From Pseudomonas bijieensis (GTDB lineage Bacteria > Pseudomonadota > Gammaproteobacteria > Pseudomonadales > Pseudomonadaceae): 64,000 bases of DNA. Below the pieces are notes generated by a model, which did not search any database, had not been told where the DNA came from, and saw only the letters and a program-made list of their open reading frames with translations. Positions 19,494 to 32,255 of this stretch are shown here, one piece after another (the stretch's first letter is position 1; each line of letters begins with the position of its first letter). The stretch is taken from assembly GCF_013347965.1 (NCBI RefSeq), contig NZ_CP048810.1:4649501-4713500 (forward strand), written 5' to 3'. Both the position numbers and the translations under genes were made by a program.

Positions 19494-19877
19494 ATGACGG
19501 TTGCCCTGTGGTGTGTGTTGATTGCTTTTCTCCTGCCTTACCTGTGTGTCGGGATCGCCAAGGCCGGTGGGAGATACCGGTTGCAGGATAACCACGACCC
19601 CCGGGACTTTTTGGACTCGCTCGAAGGCGCTCCCCGGCGGGCATACGCCGCGCAACTGAACAGCTTCGAAATCAGCCCGTTTTTCGCCGCCGCCGTGATC
19701 GTCGCACACCTGGCCGGCAATGCCGAGCTGGTGACTATCAACGTGTTGGCGGTGTTGTTCATCACCAGTCGCCTGCTCTACATCATTTGCTACCTGGCGG
19801 ACTGGGCCATCTTGCGGTCGCTGGTGTGGTTCGTGGGGGTGGGGTTGGTCTTGAGTTTCTTTTTTGTTTCGGTCTGA
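19494..19877 (+). CDS. MAPEG family membrane protein
   Basis: 127 residues, four membrane helices. The segments CVGIAKAGGRYRLQDNHDPR, EGAPRRAYAAQLNSFE and RLLYIICYLADWAILRS are the MAPEG fold signatures seen in glutathione-linked membrane proteins. Bacterial members are mostly uncharacterised. AAGGA lies seven bases before the ATG at 19494; the GTG two codons upstream would overlap it and is rejected. Confidence 0.88.
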   Translation: MTVALWCVLIAFLLPYLCVGIAKAGGRYRLQDNHDPRDFLDSLEGAPRRAYAAQLNSFEISPFFAAAVIVAHLAGNAELVTINVLAVLFITSRLLYIICYLADWAILRSLVWFVGVGLVLSFFFVSV

Positions 19878-19911
19878 GCCTGGCGGTTGAGACATAGCCT
19901 CTGTGAGGTCC

Positions 19912-20005
19912 TATCGCGAGCAGGCTCGCTCCCACAATGGATCTAGCCGTACACAAAATATGTGTCCACTGGAGATCAGCTGTGGGAGCGAGCCTGCTCG
20001 CGATG
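19912..20005. repeat. REP pair
   Basis: tatcgcgagcaggctcgctc at the left and tgtgggagcgagcctgctcg at the right, divergently oriented about 43 bases apart. Confidence 0.9.
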
Positions 20006-20029
20006 GGGCAGGGACAATCAACACATCTC

Positions 20030-21217
20030 TTAGGGATTGGCGCTAACCGCGTTCGCCACCTGCGGCACCGATGGCAACGCCATGCCCTTGGGCCACAGCA
20101 TCCAGATCTGCCCTTGTTGCTTCATGTCCCCGGCCAATTGCCCTGCCGCCTCGCCTGTGCCCCAGAACAGGTCCGCCCGCACTTCGCCAGCAATCGCGCC
20201 GCCAGTGTCCTGGGCGGCGACCGGCCGGTTCAAGGGACTGCCGTCGGGGCGAGTGGTGGATAGCCACAACAGGCTGCCCAGCGGAATCACCTTGCGGTCC
20301 ACCGCCACGCTGTAGCCGGCGGTCAGCGGTACATTCAGCGAGCCTCGCGGGCCTTCGTTACTGTCGGGGTTGCGGTTGAAGAACACGTAGCTGGGATTGC
20401 TGCCGAGCAATTCAGGAATACGGTTCGGGTTGGCCTTGGCCCAGGCACTGATGGTGCCCATGGTCACGTCTTCTTTCTTAAGCTCACCCTGTTCGACCAG
20501 CCAGCGCCCGATGGGGCGGTAAGGGTGGCCGTTCTGGTCGGCATAACCGATGCGCAGTTGGCGACCATCATCGAGGCGAATACGTCCCGAGCCCTGGATT
20601 TGCAGGAATTGCAGGTTCATGGGGTCGGTCAGCCAGGCGATGACCGGTGCCTTGACCCCGTTGGTTTCGATGGTGGCCGCGTCGTCGTACGGCTTGAGCA
20701 CCCGGCCTTCGAGGCGGCCGCGCAGGCGTTTGCCCTTGAGCTCAGGGTAGATGCTGTCCAGCGACACAATGATCATGTCGTCGGGCACACCGTAGACCGG
20801 GATGTTCGCCGTAGCGGTCTGGGTGAGGCTGCCGGGGTATACCGGTTCGTAGTAGCCGGTAATCAGGCCATTGGGGCTGTTGTCCCCCGAGCGCAGGCCG
20901 TAGACGTCCAGGTTCTGTTTCAGGAAATTGCGAACATCCGGTGCGGTTTGCGGCACCTTGGCCGCTGCTGCGCAGGTCGGGCCCCAGGTCGCATCGGTCT
21001 TGAGACGGGTGCAAGCGCTGCGCCAGGAGCTGAAACCGGCCAGCAAGTCCGCATCGGACACCGACGGCAACGCTTCCCACGGTGCGCTGACATAGGTGGC
21101 GAGGGCATGGGTCTGAGGCTCTTCGACCTTTTCGCCGCGATTACAACCGGCCAACAGTGCGATCAGCGGTAGGGTCAATGCCAGGCCTTTGTGCCAGGTC
21201 TTGATGCGGCTGTTCAT
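20030..21217 (-). CDS. mltA: Membrane-bound lytic murein transglycosylase A
   Basis: 395-residue outer-membrane lipoprotein that cleaves peptidoglycan glycan strands to 1,6-anhydro products. The lipobox LAGC places the acylated cysteine at residue 25. The MltA domain is seen in GLITGYYEPVYPGS and WLTDPMNLQFLQIQGSGRI. The C-terminal 3D domain holds AAQDTGGAIAGEVRADLFWG, including the catalytic Asp. The start MNSRIKTWHKG at 21217 has AAAGGAAAT in front; the longer frame lacks a usable signal peptide. Confidence 0.95.
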   Translation of the reverse strand: MNSRIKTWHKGLALTLPLIALLAGCNRGEKVEEPQTHALATYVSAPWEALPSVSDADLLAGFSSWRSACTRLKTDATWGPTCAAAAKVPQTAPDVRNFLKQNLDVYGLRSGDNSPNGLITGYYEPVYPGSLTQTATANIPVYGVPDDMIIVSLDSIYPELKGKRLRGRLEGRVLKPYDDAATIETNGVKAPVIAWLTDPMNLQFLQIQGSGRIRLDDGRQLRIGYADQNGHPYRPIGRWLVEQGELKKEDVTMGTISAWAKANPNRIPELLGSNPSYVFFNRNPDSNEGPRGSLNVPLTAGYSVAVDRKVIPLGSLLWLSTTRPDGSPLNRPVAAQDTGGAIAGEVRADLFWGTGEAAGQLAGDMKQQGQIWMLWPKGMALPSVPQVANAVSANP

Positions 21218-21342
21218 GAAGATTTCCTTTGCAGTCATTCGGACGCTGTCAGGCGCTCGAACAACCCGTATTGTTGATAGGGCCATTGGTCTTTACCGAT
21301 GACCCGAGGATACTAACCGCCGTTTCCTGCCCCGAGGCCAAG

Positions 21343-21792
21343 ATGTTTGTAAAACGATTTTCCATGGCAGCGCTGGCCTGCCTGATGTTGTCCGCCTGTG
21401 GCGGCGTCGATCCCAATTCTCCCCTGGGCCAGCGCAAGGCGATCTTCAAGCAGATGCTCAAGACCAGCGAAGAGCTGGGCGGCATGTTGCGCGGCCGCGT
21501 CCCGTTCGATGGCGCACGATTTGCCGACGGCGCGGTGCAGCTGGATCAGCTGTCCCATGAGCCGTGGAAACACTTCCCGCAGGTACGCGAGCAAGACCAC
21601 ACCAGCGCCCGGGATGAAGTCTGGCAAAAACAGGCGCGCTTCCAGGAACTGGCGCGCAATCTTGAAGCCGCCACCGGTGAATTGGTGACCGCCAGCAAAA
21701 TCCAGCCCTACAAGGCCAGTTACCTGGGGCCGGCGGTCCAGAAGGTCGAGGATGCGTGCAGTGCCTGTCATAAGGAATTTCGGGATCATTGA
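21343..21792 (+). CDS. Class II c-type cytochrome, lipoprotein
   Basis: 149 residues. The signal ends in a lipobox-like LSAC (Cys19), so the protein is probably lipid-anchored. A four-helix-bundle type body ends with CSACHKEF, the single CxxCH haem site at the C-terminus that marks cytochrome c' / c556 proteins. The fifth ligand is His of CSACH; the sixth cannot be read from sequence. Divergent from mltA. Role likely in electron transfer or small-ligand binding in the periplasm. Confidence 0.86.
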   Translation: MFVKRFSMAALACLMLSACGGVDPNSPLGQRKAIFKQMLKTSEELGGMLRGRVPFDGARFADGAVQLDQLSHEPWKHFPQVREQDHTSARDEVWQKQARFQELARNLEAATGELVTASKIQPYKASYLGPAVQKVEDACSACHKEFRDH

Positions 21793-21830
21793 ATAAAACA
21801 GCTGCAAGCGCAGAGCTTTGAGCTTGCCGC

Positions 21831-22226
21831 TTACTTATCCAACTCATCCACCGCTTCCTGCAGTTCCTTGCGGGAGGCTGCCAGCTTGTCCTTGCGTTTG
21901 TTGATCCGCTCGGCGTCGCCTTTCTTCATGGCCTTTTCCAGGTCGGCCTGACGTCGGCTGACCTCATGCTTGGCATCGAGCACCTTGTTTTCACGCTCCT
22001 TGCGCAAGGACGCATCGGTGCAGTGGGTGGTGACTTCACTCAGCGCGGTTTCCAGGCCTGCCTGCTGGTCCTGGTTGCCGCGGGACTTGGCCAGTTCGAT
22101 CTGGTTGATGATGCCCTGGCGCTTGGCCGCGCAGCCGGTGAGCTCCGGGGCTTGCTCGTCCGCCATCAAGGGGGCGGCCATGGCGCTGCATAAAACCAGC
22201 AGGGCAACGGGGGACAGGAAATTCAT
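21831..22226 (-). CDS. DUF1090 (YqjC-like) periplasmic protein
   Basis: 131 residues. The signal peptide MNFLSPVALLVLCSAMAAPL is followed by a mature part with ELTGCAAKRQGIINQIELA, one further cysteine (THCTD), and a long Lys/Glu-rich coiled helix ending LQEAVDELDK. This is the DUF1090 pattern; function unknown. The start at 22226 begins the signal peptide, and the longer upstream frame is not supported. Confidence 0.88.
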   Translation of the reverse strand: MNFLSPVALLVLCSAMAAPLMADEQAPELTGCAAKRQGIINQIELAKSRGNQDQQAGLETALSEVTTHCTDASLRKERENKVLDAKHEVSRRQADLEKAMKKGDAERINKRKDKLAASRKELQEAVDELDK

Positions 22227-22316
22227 AGCAACTCCGTAAAAAATCGCGAGCGGTCGGTACAGATGCGCTGTTGGAACGCATGCTTGCCCCTTGGGTTCAA
22301 CCACGCGGGGCCCGGA

Positions 22317-24023
<1,707 letters not shown>

Positions 24024-24196
24024 CTAGTTGCAGTAGCTCGAGGTGCGAGTCCGAGTGCGTTACCGGATTTTGCGAGGCCTGATGGCAAAGTCGCGGCGGT
24101 ACAGTGCGGCACGATTTAGCCGCGCAACTGTCCCTTGAACCCCTCAAGGGCCGGTGCAGAATGGACCTTCGTTTCGCCTCTGCCAGGAGTGTTCCG

Positions 24197-24817
24197 ATGG
24201 ACCTGACGACCCTCGCCGTTTTCATTCCGGCCTGCTTCGCGCTGAACATGGCGCCGGGGCCGAACAACCTGTTGTCCATCAGTAATGCTTCGCGCTATGG
24301 CTTCGTTCGCGCGTGTAGCGGTGGCCTCGGTCGGCTGCTGGCCTTTGCGATCATGATTGCCCTGGCCGCGGTGGGGCTCACCGCCGTGCTGCATACCTCG
24401 GAGCTGTTGTTCCTGGGGATCAAGCTTGTCGGTGCCGGTTATCTGTTCTACCTGGCCGTGCAATTGTGGCGGGCCCAACCCGAGGCTGGCAGCGAAGCGG
24501 CGGTCGCGTCGATGAGCAGGGCCGGCCTGGCGCGCCAGGAATTCCTGGTGGCGATCGGTAATCCGAAGGCGATCCTGTTGTTCACTGCGTTCCTGCCGCA
24601 GTTCGTCGACCGTACAGGCACCGTCGCCCAGCAGTTCGCCGTGCTGGGTGGCTTGTTCCTGGCGCTGGAGTGTATTGCCATCGGGTTGTATTGCTACATG
24701 GGGATTTACGCGCGACGGCTGTTCGCCCGGCCCAGTGGCAAGCGGCTGTTCAATCGGCTGTGTGCGGGCTTGTTGGCCAGTGCGGCTTCGTTTTTGCTGG
24801 TGGCGCGGCGATCTTGA
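24197..24817 (+). CDS. LysE family amino acid exporter
   Basis: 206 residues, about six membrane helices. PACFALNMAPGPNNLLSISN is the conserved LysE/RhtB N-terminal signature, and ARQEFLVAIGNPKAILLFTA the second. The start at 24197 has CAGGAG eight bases upstream; an in-frame codon 31 residues earlier is rejected. Probable efflux of an amino acid or homoserine-lactone-like compound; substrate unknown. Confidence 0.92.
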   Translation: MDLTTLAVFIPACFALNMAPGPNNLLSISNASRYGFVRACSGGLGRLLAFAIMIALAAVGLTAVLHTSELLFLGIKLVGAGYLFYLAVQLWRAQPEAGSEAAVASMSRAGLARQEFLVAIGNPKAILLFTAFLPQFVDRTGTVAQQFAVLGGLFLALECIAIGLYCYMGIYARRLFARPSGKRLFNRLCAGLLASAASFLLVARRS

Positions 24818-24835
24818 GCTTCGGCGAGGGAATTT

Positions 24836-24922
24836 TGTGGGAGCAAGGCTTGCCCGCGATACAGGCGCCTCATTACCACAGGGACCGAGTTGTCCTCATC
24901 GCGGGCAAGCCTTGCTCCCACA
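24836..24922. repeat. REP pair, GCAAGGCTTGCCCGCGAT variant
   Basis: tgtgggagcaaggcttgccc and its reverse complement, a second subfamily differing from the cgagcctgctcg type in the stem. Confidence 0.9.
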
Positions 24923-24987
24923 GATAAATTCCATCGTCACAAGGCCCCGGTATGAACTTACCCTTTGAGTGGTCAAGCACCAGGCAT

Positions 24988-25026
24988 GAAAAAGGCCCTG
25001 GCGATCAAGTCGCCAGGGGCTTTTCT
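24988..25026 (-). terminator. Terminator of metK
   Basis: Minus-strand reading: stem cccctggcga/tcgccaggg, then ccTTTTTC; 14 bases past the stop codon. Confidence 0.92.
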
Positions 25027-25039
25027 TTACACGTGGGTG

Positions 25040-26230
<1,191 letters not shown>

Positions 26231-26242
26231 CTCGATGTTTTC

Positions 26243-27244
26243 CTACAAGTTACCGTTGGTGAGTGTCGCCAGTGGCCGCTGAAAGTGGCGAACCTGGATC
26301 TGGAAACCATTACGTAAGCCTATATAGAGGCTTTCCCCGGGCACGAGGCCCGCAGCGGTGGCCCAGCGGGCCAGGTCGTCCTGTTCAAACCCGAGCCAGA
26401 GATCGCCGCAGGCCTCCCTGGCCCAGCTCTGGTTGTGGCTGCATAACTCCGTCACCAACAAGCTGCCGCCCGGTTGCAGCAGGCCGGCCATGTGCCTGAG
26501 TGCGTCGGCCGGCGCGGCGAAATGATGCAGCACCATGTTCAATACCACGCAGTCGGCCTGCAGGCTCATGCCATCCAGTGCATCGGCCAGTTGCAGGCTG
26601 ACATTAGCCAGGGCCTCGCGCTCGCAAACCTGGCGCGCCAGTTCGAGCATGGCCGGGCTGTTGTCCAGCGCCGTCACCTGGCTGAAGCGTCGCGCCAGCT
26701 CCGGCAGAAAGGCGCCATCGCCGGGGCCGACTTCGATCGCCGTGGCCGCGGGTTCGAAGCTCAGTTTGTCGAGCAGCGCCACAACGCTTTCGCGGTACTG
26801 CGGCAAGCCGGCGATCAGGTCCTGCTGGGCGCGAAATTTCTCGGCGACCCGTGCGAAGAAGTCCTGGCTGGCGGCGGCCCGTTGCCCGTGTACCTGGGCG
26901 ATGCGAGCCTGCACGTCGGTCGGCAGGGTCAGCGCGTCCACTTCGTCCAGCAGCGCCGCGTGCAGCTTGCCACCCAGCAGATCGCTGTGGGGCAGGGCGC
27001 GGCGATAGAAAATGGCGTTGCCTTCCCGACGGGTCGCCACCAGGTCGGCCTGGGCCAGGACCTTGAGGTGGTGACTCATGCCGGACTGGCCGATGCCGAA
27101 GATCTGCGCCAGTTCCAGCACGCCGAACGAGTCGTTGGCCAGGGCGCGCAATACATTGAGCCGCAACGGATCGCCGCCGGCCTTGCAAAGGGCCGCTAGC
27201 TCATCGCAGTCGTCATGGCGAATGGAGGGCGCGGGTAAGTTCAT
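26243..27244 (-). CDS. ArsR-family regulator fused to a SAM-dependent methyltransferase domain
   Basis: 333 residues. Residues ~12-85 form a winged helix (LRLNVLRALAN, ELAQIFGIGQSGMSHHLKVL, then the wing TRREGNAIFYRRA). Residues ~165-300 form a class I methyltransferase fold with motif I EVGPGDGAFLPEL and an acidic loop TALDNS. No cysteine pair for metal binding is evident in the recognition helix, so metal sensing is unlikely. Location directly before metK suggests a sensor of SAM or SAH controlling the methionine cycle, as described for SahR-type ArsR regulators; that link is inference. A perfect palindrome at 27305-27328 is the likely operator. Confidence 0.85.
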   Translation of the reverse strand: MNLPAPSIRHDDCDELAALCKAGGDPLRLNVLRALANDSFGVLELAQIFGIGQSGMSHHLKVLAQADLVATRREGNAIFYRRALPHSDLLGGKLHAALLDEVDALTLPTDVQARIAQVHGQRAAASQDFFARVAEKFRAQQDLIAGLPQYRESVVALLDKLSFEPAATAIEVGPGDGAFLPELARRFSQVTALDNSPAMLELARQVCEREALANVSLQLADALDGMSLQADCVVLNMVLHHFAAPADALRHMAGLLQPGGSLLVTELCSHNQSWAREACGDLWLGFEQDDLARWATAAGLVPGESLYIGLRNGFQIQVRHFQRPLATLTNGNL

Positions 27245-27304
27245 GATGAGGCAGTCTGTTTCATGGTGAAGCAGTCTAGTGAGGGGTTTGGATCATCGCA
27301 AGTT

Positions 27305-27328
27305 CAATATCAAAAAGTTTTGATATTG
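27305..27328. promoter_or_regulatory. Perfect palindrome between metK regulator and tkt, candidate operator
   Basis: CAATATCAAAA and TTTTGATATTG flank an AG dinucleotide: 11-bp arms, no mismatch. It lies 61 bases upstream of the ArsR-type gene and about 207 upstream of tkt, in a divergent promoter region. ArsR-family dimers bind such A/T-rich inverted repeats. Confidence 0.65.
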
Positions 27329-27535
27329 CTCGATAAATGGCACTTCTCCACCCGTGCTTGACTCTACAAACCACCAGCGGAAAGGTTTCACCTGGTGAAT
27401 GCGACTTTATCCACCGGAAAAACGCCCAAGGATGACTATCTGTCATTGCCCCGGGGCGGGTGGGTGAGGGAAAATGCTCGCCTTTTTCAGTTTCGTTTTA
27501 TTCATTCTCGATTCAATACCCGCAGGAGAACAGCG

Positions 27536-29533
27536 ATGCCCAGCCGTCGTGAGCGTGCCAATGCCATTCGTGCCCTCAGCATGGATGCCGTGCAGAAAGC
27601 CAACAGCGGCCATCCCGGTGCCCCCATGGGTATGGCGGATATCGCCGAGGTGCTTTGGCGCGACTACCTCAAGCACAGTCCGAGCAACCCATCGTTCGCC
27701 GACCGTGACCGCTTTGTGCTGTCCAACGGCCACGGTTCGATGTTGATCTACTCGCTGCTGCACCTGACCGGCTACGACCTGTCGATCGATGACCTGAAGA
27801 ACTTCCGCCAACTGCACAGCCGCACTCCGGGCCACCCGGAATACGGCTACACCCCAGGCGTGGAAACCACCACCGGCCCGCTGGGCCAGGGCCTGGCCAA
27901 CGCCGTGGGCTTTGCCCTGGCCGAAAAAGTCCTGGCGGCGCAGTTCAACCGCCCAGGCCATAACGTCGTCGACCACCACACCTACGTATTCCTGGGTGAT
28001 GGCTGCATGATGGAAGGCATTTCCCATGAAGTCGCCTCCCTGGCTGGCACCCTGGGCCTGGACAAGCTGATCGCCTTCTATGACGACAACGGCATCTCCA
28101 TCGATGGCGAAGTCGAAGGCTGGTTCACCGACGACACCCCCAAGCGCTTCGAAGCCTACAACTGGCTGGTGATCCGCAACGTCGACGGTCACGATCCGGA
28201 AGAGATCAAGACCGCCATCGAGACGGCCCGCAAGAGCGCCCAGCCGACCCTGATCTGCTGCAAGACCACTATCGGCTTCGGTTCGCCGAACAAACAAGGC
28301 AAGGAAGACTGCCACGGCGCGCCACTGGGTGCCGAGGAGATCGCCCTGACTCGCGCCGCGTTGAAGTGGAACCACGGTCCGTTCGAAATCCCGGCCGACA
28401 TCTATGCCGAATGGGATGCCAAGGAAAAAGGTCGTGCGCTCGAAGCCGAGTGGGACCAGCGTTTCGCGGCTTACTCCGCCGAATTCCCTGAGTTGGCAAA
28501 CGAACTGGTCCGTCGTCTCAGCGGCGAGCTGCCAGCCGACTTCGCCGAAAAAGCCTCGGCCTACATCGCTGAAGTCGCCGCCAAGGGCGAAACCATCGCC
28601 AGCCGCAAGGCCAGCCAGAACACCCTGAACGCCTTCGGCCCATTGCTGCCGGAACTGCTGGGCGGTTCGGCCGACCTGGCCGGTTCCAACCTGACCCTGT
28701 GGAAAGGCTGCAAAGGCGTCAGCGCCGAAGACGCCAGCGGCAACTACATGTACTACGGCGTGCGCGAGTTCGGCATGAGCGCGATCATGAACGGCGTGGC
28801 CCTGCACGGCGGCCTGGTGCCGTACGGCGCCACTTTCCTGATGTTCATGGAATACGCCCGCAACGCCGTGCGCATGTCGGCGCTGATGAAAAAACGCGTG
28901 CTCTACGTGTTCACCCACGACTCCATCGGCCTGGGCGAAGACGGCCCGACTCACCAGCCGATCGAGCAACTGGCCAGCCTGCGCTGCACGCCGAACCTGG
29001 ACACCTGGCGCCCATGCGATGCGGTGGAATCGGCAGTGGCCTGGAAGTACGCCATCGAGCGTAACGACGGCCCGTCGGCGCTGATCTTCTCCCGCCAGAA
29101 CCTGCAGCACCAGAACCGTGATGCCGACCAGATCGGCGACATCACCCGCGGTGGCTACGTGCTCAAGGACTGCATCGGCGAGCCAGAACTGATCCTGATC
29201 GCCACCGGTTCCGAAGTTGGCCTGGCCGTCCAGGCCTACGACAAGCTGACCGCCCAGGGCCGCAACGTGCGTGTGGTCTCCATGCCTTGCACCAGCGTGT
29301 TCGATGCCCAGGATGCCGGTTACAAGCAAGCGGTGTTGCCGCTGCAGGTCAGTGCGCGGATCGCCATCGAGGCTGCTCACGCCGATTACTGGTACAAGTA
29401 CGTGGGCCTGGAAGGCCGCGTGATCGGCATGACCACCTACGGCGAATCGGCGCCTGCGCCGGCGTTGTTCGAGGAGTTCGGCTTCACCCTGGAGAACATC
29501 CTGGGTCAGGCTGAAGAGCTGTTGGAAGACTAA
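27536..29533 (+). CDS. tktA: Transketolase
   Basis: 665-residue thiamine-diphosphate enzyme of the pentose phosphate pathway. Visible: [18 protein letters not shown], the ThDP-binding [18 protein letters not shown], and the pyrimidine-domain [20 protein letters not shown]. The start at 27536 ([14 protein letters not shown]) has AGGAG upstream; the much longer frame beginning at 27395 is not conserved. First gene of a carbon cluster with epd, pgk and fba, as in P. aeruginosa. Confidence 0.98.
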   Translation: MPSRRERANAIRALSMDAVQKANSGHPGAPMGMADIAEVLWRDYLKHSPSNPSFADRDRFVLSNGHGSMLIYSLLHLTGYDLSIDDLKNFRQLHSRTPGHPEYGYTPGVETTTGPLGQGLANAVGFALAEKVLAAQFNRPGHNVVDHHTYVFLGDGCMMEGISHEVASLAGTLGLDKLIAFYDDNGISIDGEVEGWFTDDTPKRFEAYNWLVIRNVDGHDPEEIKTAIETARKSAQPTLICCKTTIGFGSPNKQGKEDCHGAPLGAEEIALTRAALKWNHGPFEIPADIYAEWDAKEKGRALEAEWDQRFAAYSAEFPELANELVRRLSGELPADFAEKASAYIAEVAAKGETIASRKASQNTLNAFGPLLPELLGGSADLAGSNLTLWKGCKGVSAEDASGNYMYYGVREFGMSAIMNGVALHGGLVPYGATFLMFMEYARNAVRMSALMKKRVLYVFTHDSIGLGEDGPTHQPIEQLASLRCTPNLDTWRPCDAVESAVAWKYAIERNDGPSALIFSRQNLQHQNRDADQIGDITRGGYVLKDCIGEPELILIATGSEVGLAVQAYDKLTAQGRNVRVVSMPCTSVFDAQDAGYKQAVLPLQVSARIAIEAAHADYWYKYVGLEGRVIGMTTYGESAPAPALFEEFGFTLENILGQAEELLED

Positions 29534-29563
29534 GTCCAGGAATGCATCGCCTGTTCTGATGCC

Positions 29564-29647
29564 ATCTCGGGCAAGCCTTGCTCCCACAGGATATGCACGC
29601 TCCCATTGGGAAAATGCCATCCTGTGGGAGCAAGGCTTGCCCGCGAT
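29564..29647. repeat. REP pair, GCAAGGCTTGCCCGCGAT variant
   Basis: Inverted copies in the tkt-epd gap: gggcaagccttgctcccaca at the left, tgtgggagcaaggcttgccc at the right. Confidence 0.9.
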
Positions 29648-29699
29648 GAGTGCGGAACATCCAGCGCTTCCATGGATTAACCCTGGTCAGAGAACCCCC

Positions 29700-30755
29700 A
29701 TGCCCCAACCGCGTCCCTACAAAGTTGCACTCAACGGCTACGGCCGGATTGGTCGTTGCGTCTTGCGTGCGTTGTTCGAGCGAGGGGCGAAGGCCGGGTT
29801 CGAGATCGTGGCCATCAACGATCTGGCCGACATGGCCAGCATCGAATACCTGACACGCTTTGACTCCACCCACGGCCGGTTTCCCGGTGAAGTGCGGGTC
29901 GAGGGCGATTGTCTGCATATTAATGGCGACTGCGTGAAAGTCCTGCGCAGTGCCACCCCCGAAGGCATCGATTGGGCGTCCCTGGACGTCGACCTGGTGC
30001 TCGAATGCTCCGGTGCCTACCACACCCGCGAAGACGGTCAGCGCTTCCTCGCGGCCGGTGCGCCACGGGTGTTGTTCTCCCAGCCAATGGCCAGCGAGGC
30101 GGATGTCGATGCCACCATCGTCTACGGTGTGAACCAGGATTGCCTGAGCGGCGACGAGCTGTTGGTGTCCAACGCGTCCTGCACCACCAACTGCGGCGTG
30201 CCGCTGTTGCGCCTGCTGGACCAGGCAATCGGCCTGGAATACGTGTCGATCACCACCATCCACTCGGCGATGAACGACCAGCCGGTGATCGACGCCTATC
30301 ACCACGAGGACCTGCGTCGCACTCGTTCGGCGTTCCAGTCGGTGATTCCGGTGTCCACTGGTCTGGCGCGCGGCATTGAACGGCTGTTGCCGGAACTTGC
30401 CGGGCGAATTCAGGCCAAAGCCGTGCGGGTGCCGACGGTCAACGTGTCCTGCCTCGATATCACGATGCAGACCGTGAGCGATACCGACGCCACCGAGGTC
30501 AACCGGATCCTGCGCGAAGCCGCCACCAGCGGCCCGCTCAAAGGCCTTCTGGCCTACACCGAGTTGCCTCACGCCAGTTGTGATTTTAACCATGACCCGC
30601 ATTCGGCCATCGTCGATGCCAGCCAGACCCGTGTTTCCGGGCCAAGGCTTGTGAACATCCTGGCCTGGTTCGACAACGAATGGGGGTTTGCCAACCGAAT
30701 GCTGGACGTTGCCGAGCATTACCTGCAAACCGCTTCTAAAAAACCTGCTCTCTAA
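29700..30755 (+). CDS. epd: Erythrose-4-phosphate dehydrogenase
   Basis: 351-residue GAPDH-like enzyme, oxidising erythrose 4-phosphate toward pyridoxal phosphate synthesis (a GAPDH role is the alternative). NAD fold VALNGYGRIGRCVLRALFE; catalytic cysteine in SNASCTTNC; C-terminal WFDNEWGFANRML. The position between tkt and pgk supports epd. The start at 29700 (MPQPRPYKVALNGYG) begins the Rossmann fold; no strong Shine-Dalgarno is visible. The longer frame from 29559 runs through a REP element and is rejected. Confidence 0.93.
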   Translation: MPQPRPYKVALNGYGRIGRCVLRALFERGAKAGFEIVAINDLADMASIEYLTRFDSTHGRFPGEVRVEGDCLHINGDCVKVLRSATPEGIDWASLDVDLVLECSGAYHTREDGQRFLAAGAPRVLFSQPMASEADVDATIVYGVNQDCLSGDELLVSNASCTTNCGVPLLRLLDQAIGLEYVSITTIHSAMNDQPVIDAYHHEDLRRTRSAFQSVIPVSTGLARGIERLLPELAGRIQAKAVRVPTVNVSCLDITMQTVSDTDATEVNRILREAATSGPLKGLLAYTELPHASCDFNHDPHSAIVDASQTRVSGPRLVNILAWFDNEWGFANRMLDVAEHYLQTASKKPAL

Positions 30756-30779
30756 ACAGTTACCCAGGAATTGCGACCC

Positions 30780-31943
30780 ATGACCGTGTTGAAGATGTCC
30801 GACCTCGATCTGCAAGGTAAGCGCGTACTGATCCGCGAAGACCTCAACGTCCCCGTCAAGGACGGTGTCGTCACCAGCGACGCGCGTATCCTGGCTTCGC
30901 TGCCGACCATCAAGCTGGCCCTGGAAAAAGGCGCGGCCGTGATGGTCTGCTCCCACCTGGGCCGTCCGACCGAAGGCGAGTTCTCGGCGGAAAACAGCCT
31001 CCAGCCGGTAGCCGATTACCTCAGCCGTGCCTTGGGCCGTGACGTGCCACTGGTCGCTGACTACCTGGGTGGCGTGGACGTGAAGCCCGGCGATGTCGTG
31101 CTGTTCGAAAACGTGCGCTTCAACAAGGGCGAGAAAAAGAACGCCGACGAACTGGCCCAGCAATACGCTGCCCTGTGCGACGTGTTCGTGATGGACGCGT
31201 TCGGCACCGCCCACCGCGCCGAGGGCTCGACCCATGGCGTGGCGAAGTTCGCCAAAGTCGCCGCTGCCGGCCCGCTGCTGGCCGCCGAACTGGAAGCACT
31301 GGGCAAGGCCCTGGGTTCGCCGGCCCAGCCGATGGCCGCCATTGTTGCCGGCTCCAAGGTCTCCACCAAGCTGGACGTGCTCAACAGCCTGAGCCAGGTC
31401 TGCAACCAGTTGATCGTCGGTGGCGGTATCGCCAACACGTTCCTCGCCGCTGCCGGTCACCCGGTCGGCAAATCCCTGTACGAGCCGGACCTGCTGGACA
31501 CCGCCCGGGAAATTGCCGCCAAGGTCAGCGTGCCATTGCCAGTGGACGTGGTCGTGGCCAAGGAATTCGCCGAAAGCGCCACCGCCACCGTCAAGCTGAT
31601 CGCTGACGTGGCCGAGGACGACATGATCCTCGACATCGGCCCGCAAACCGCGGCCAACTTCGCCGAACTGCTGAAATCCTCCCAGACGATCCTGTGGAAC
31701 GGTCCGGTCGGTGTGTTCGAGTTCGACCAATTCGGCAACGGCACCAAGGTGCTGGCCCAGGCCATCGCCGAAAGCGCTGCGTTCTCCATCGCCGGTGGCG
31801 GCGACACCCTGGCGGCCATCGACAAATATGGCGTGGCCGAACAGATCTCCTACATTTCTACCGGTGGCGGTGCTTTCCTCGAATTCGTCGAGGGCAAAGT
31901 GCTGCCTGCCGTGGAAGTCCTGGAAAGCCGGGCCAAGGCCTGA
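30780..31943 (+). CDS. pgk: Phosphoglycerate kinase
   Basis: 387 residues. Substrate-site signatures [15 protein letters not shown] and [15 protein letters not shown]; nucleotide-site GGGDTLAAI and [19 protein letters not shown] lies nine bases before the ATG at 30780. It starts 24 bases after epd and is almost certainly in the same transcript. ATP-forming step of glycolysis, working in either direction in pseudomonads. Confidence 0.98.
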   Translation: MTVLKMSDLDLQGKRVLIREDLNVPVKDGVVTSDARILASLPTIKLALEKGAAVMVCSHLGRPTEGEFSAENSLQPVADYLSRALGRDVPLVADYLGGVDVKPGDVVLFENVRFNKGEKKNADELAQQYAALCDVFVMDAFGTAHRAEGSTHGVAKFAKVAAAGPLLAAELEALGKALGSPAQPMAAIVAGSKVSTKLDVLNSLSQVCNQLIVGGGIANTFLAAAGHPVGKSLYEPDLLDTAREIAAKVSVPLPVDVVVAKEFAESATATVKLIADVAEDDMILDIGPQTAANFAELLKSSQTILWNGPVGVFEFDQFGNGTKVLAQAIAESAAFSIAGGGDTLAAIDKYGVAEQISYISTGGGAFLEFVEGKVLPAVEVLESRAKA

Positions 31944-31974
31944 CGCTGCGTTGACCAGGCAAAGGAGTGTTCTG

Positions 31975-32199
31975 ATGGTCAAGACGTTCACGTTGCTGCT
32001 GGCCGCGACGATGTTGGTGGCCTGTTCGAGCAGCCCAAAGGCAACGGCCCCGGAAACCGGGACGCCGGCGCCTGAAGAGGGCTGCTACCAGGCCGACTGG
32101 CAGGCCGAGACCAACCCGGTGCTGAACAAGCGTTCCGGACCGGATGGCCTGGACAAATACGAGACGCAAACCCCGGTCAAGGAACATGGTTGTCCTTGA
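31975..32199 (+). CDS. Small lipoprotein between pgk and fba (74 aa)
   Basis: MVKTFTLLLAATMLVACSSS carries a lipobox (LVAC, Cys17). The mature part is short and Pro/Thr-rich, with two cysteines (EEGCYQ and HGCP at the C-terminus) that could form a disulfide. AAAGGAG precedes the ATG. Short lipoprotein genes occupy the same position in other pseudomonads. Function unknown. Overlapping longer frames in other registers inside pgk are shadows. Confidence 0.8.
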   Translation: MVKTFTLLLAATMLVACSSSPKATAPETGTPAPEEGCYQADWQAETNPVLNKRSGPDGLDKYETQTPVKEHGCP

Positions 32200-32255
32200 C
32201 GGGTCTGACTCTTAACTCAGGGCTGGCTGCGTGTGCCGTCAGTCGAGGAACACGG

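Noticed and set aside
27443..29620. 725-codon minus-strand frame opposite transketolase
   Set aside because: Shadow of tkt; composition rich in His, Gln and Val, as expected from antisense reading.
29484..31991. 835-codon minus-strand frame across epd and pgk
   Set aside because: Antisense shadow of two well-conserved genes in G+C-rich DNA; its sequence shows no family motif.
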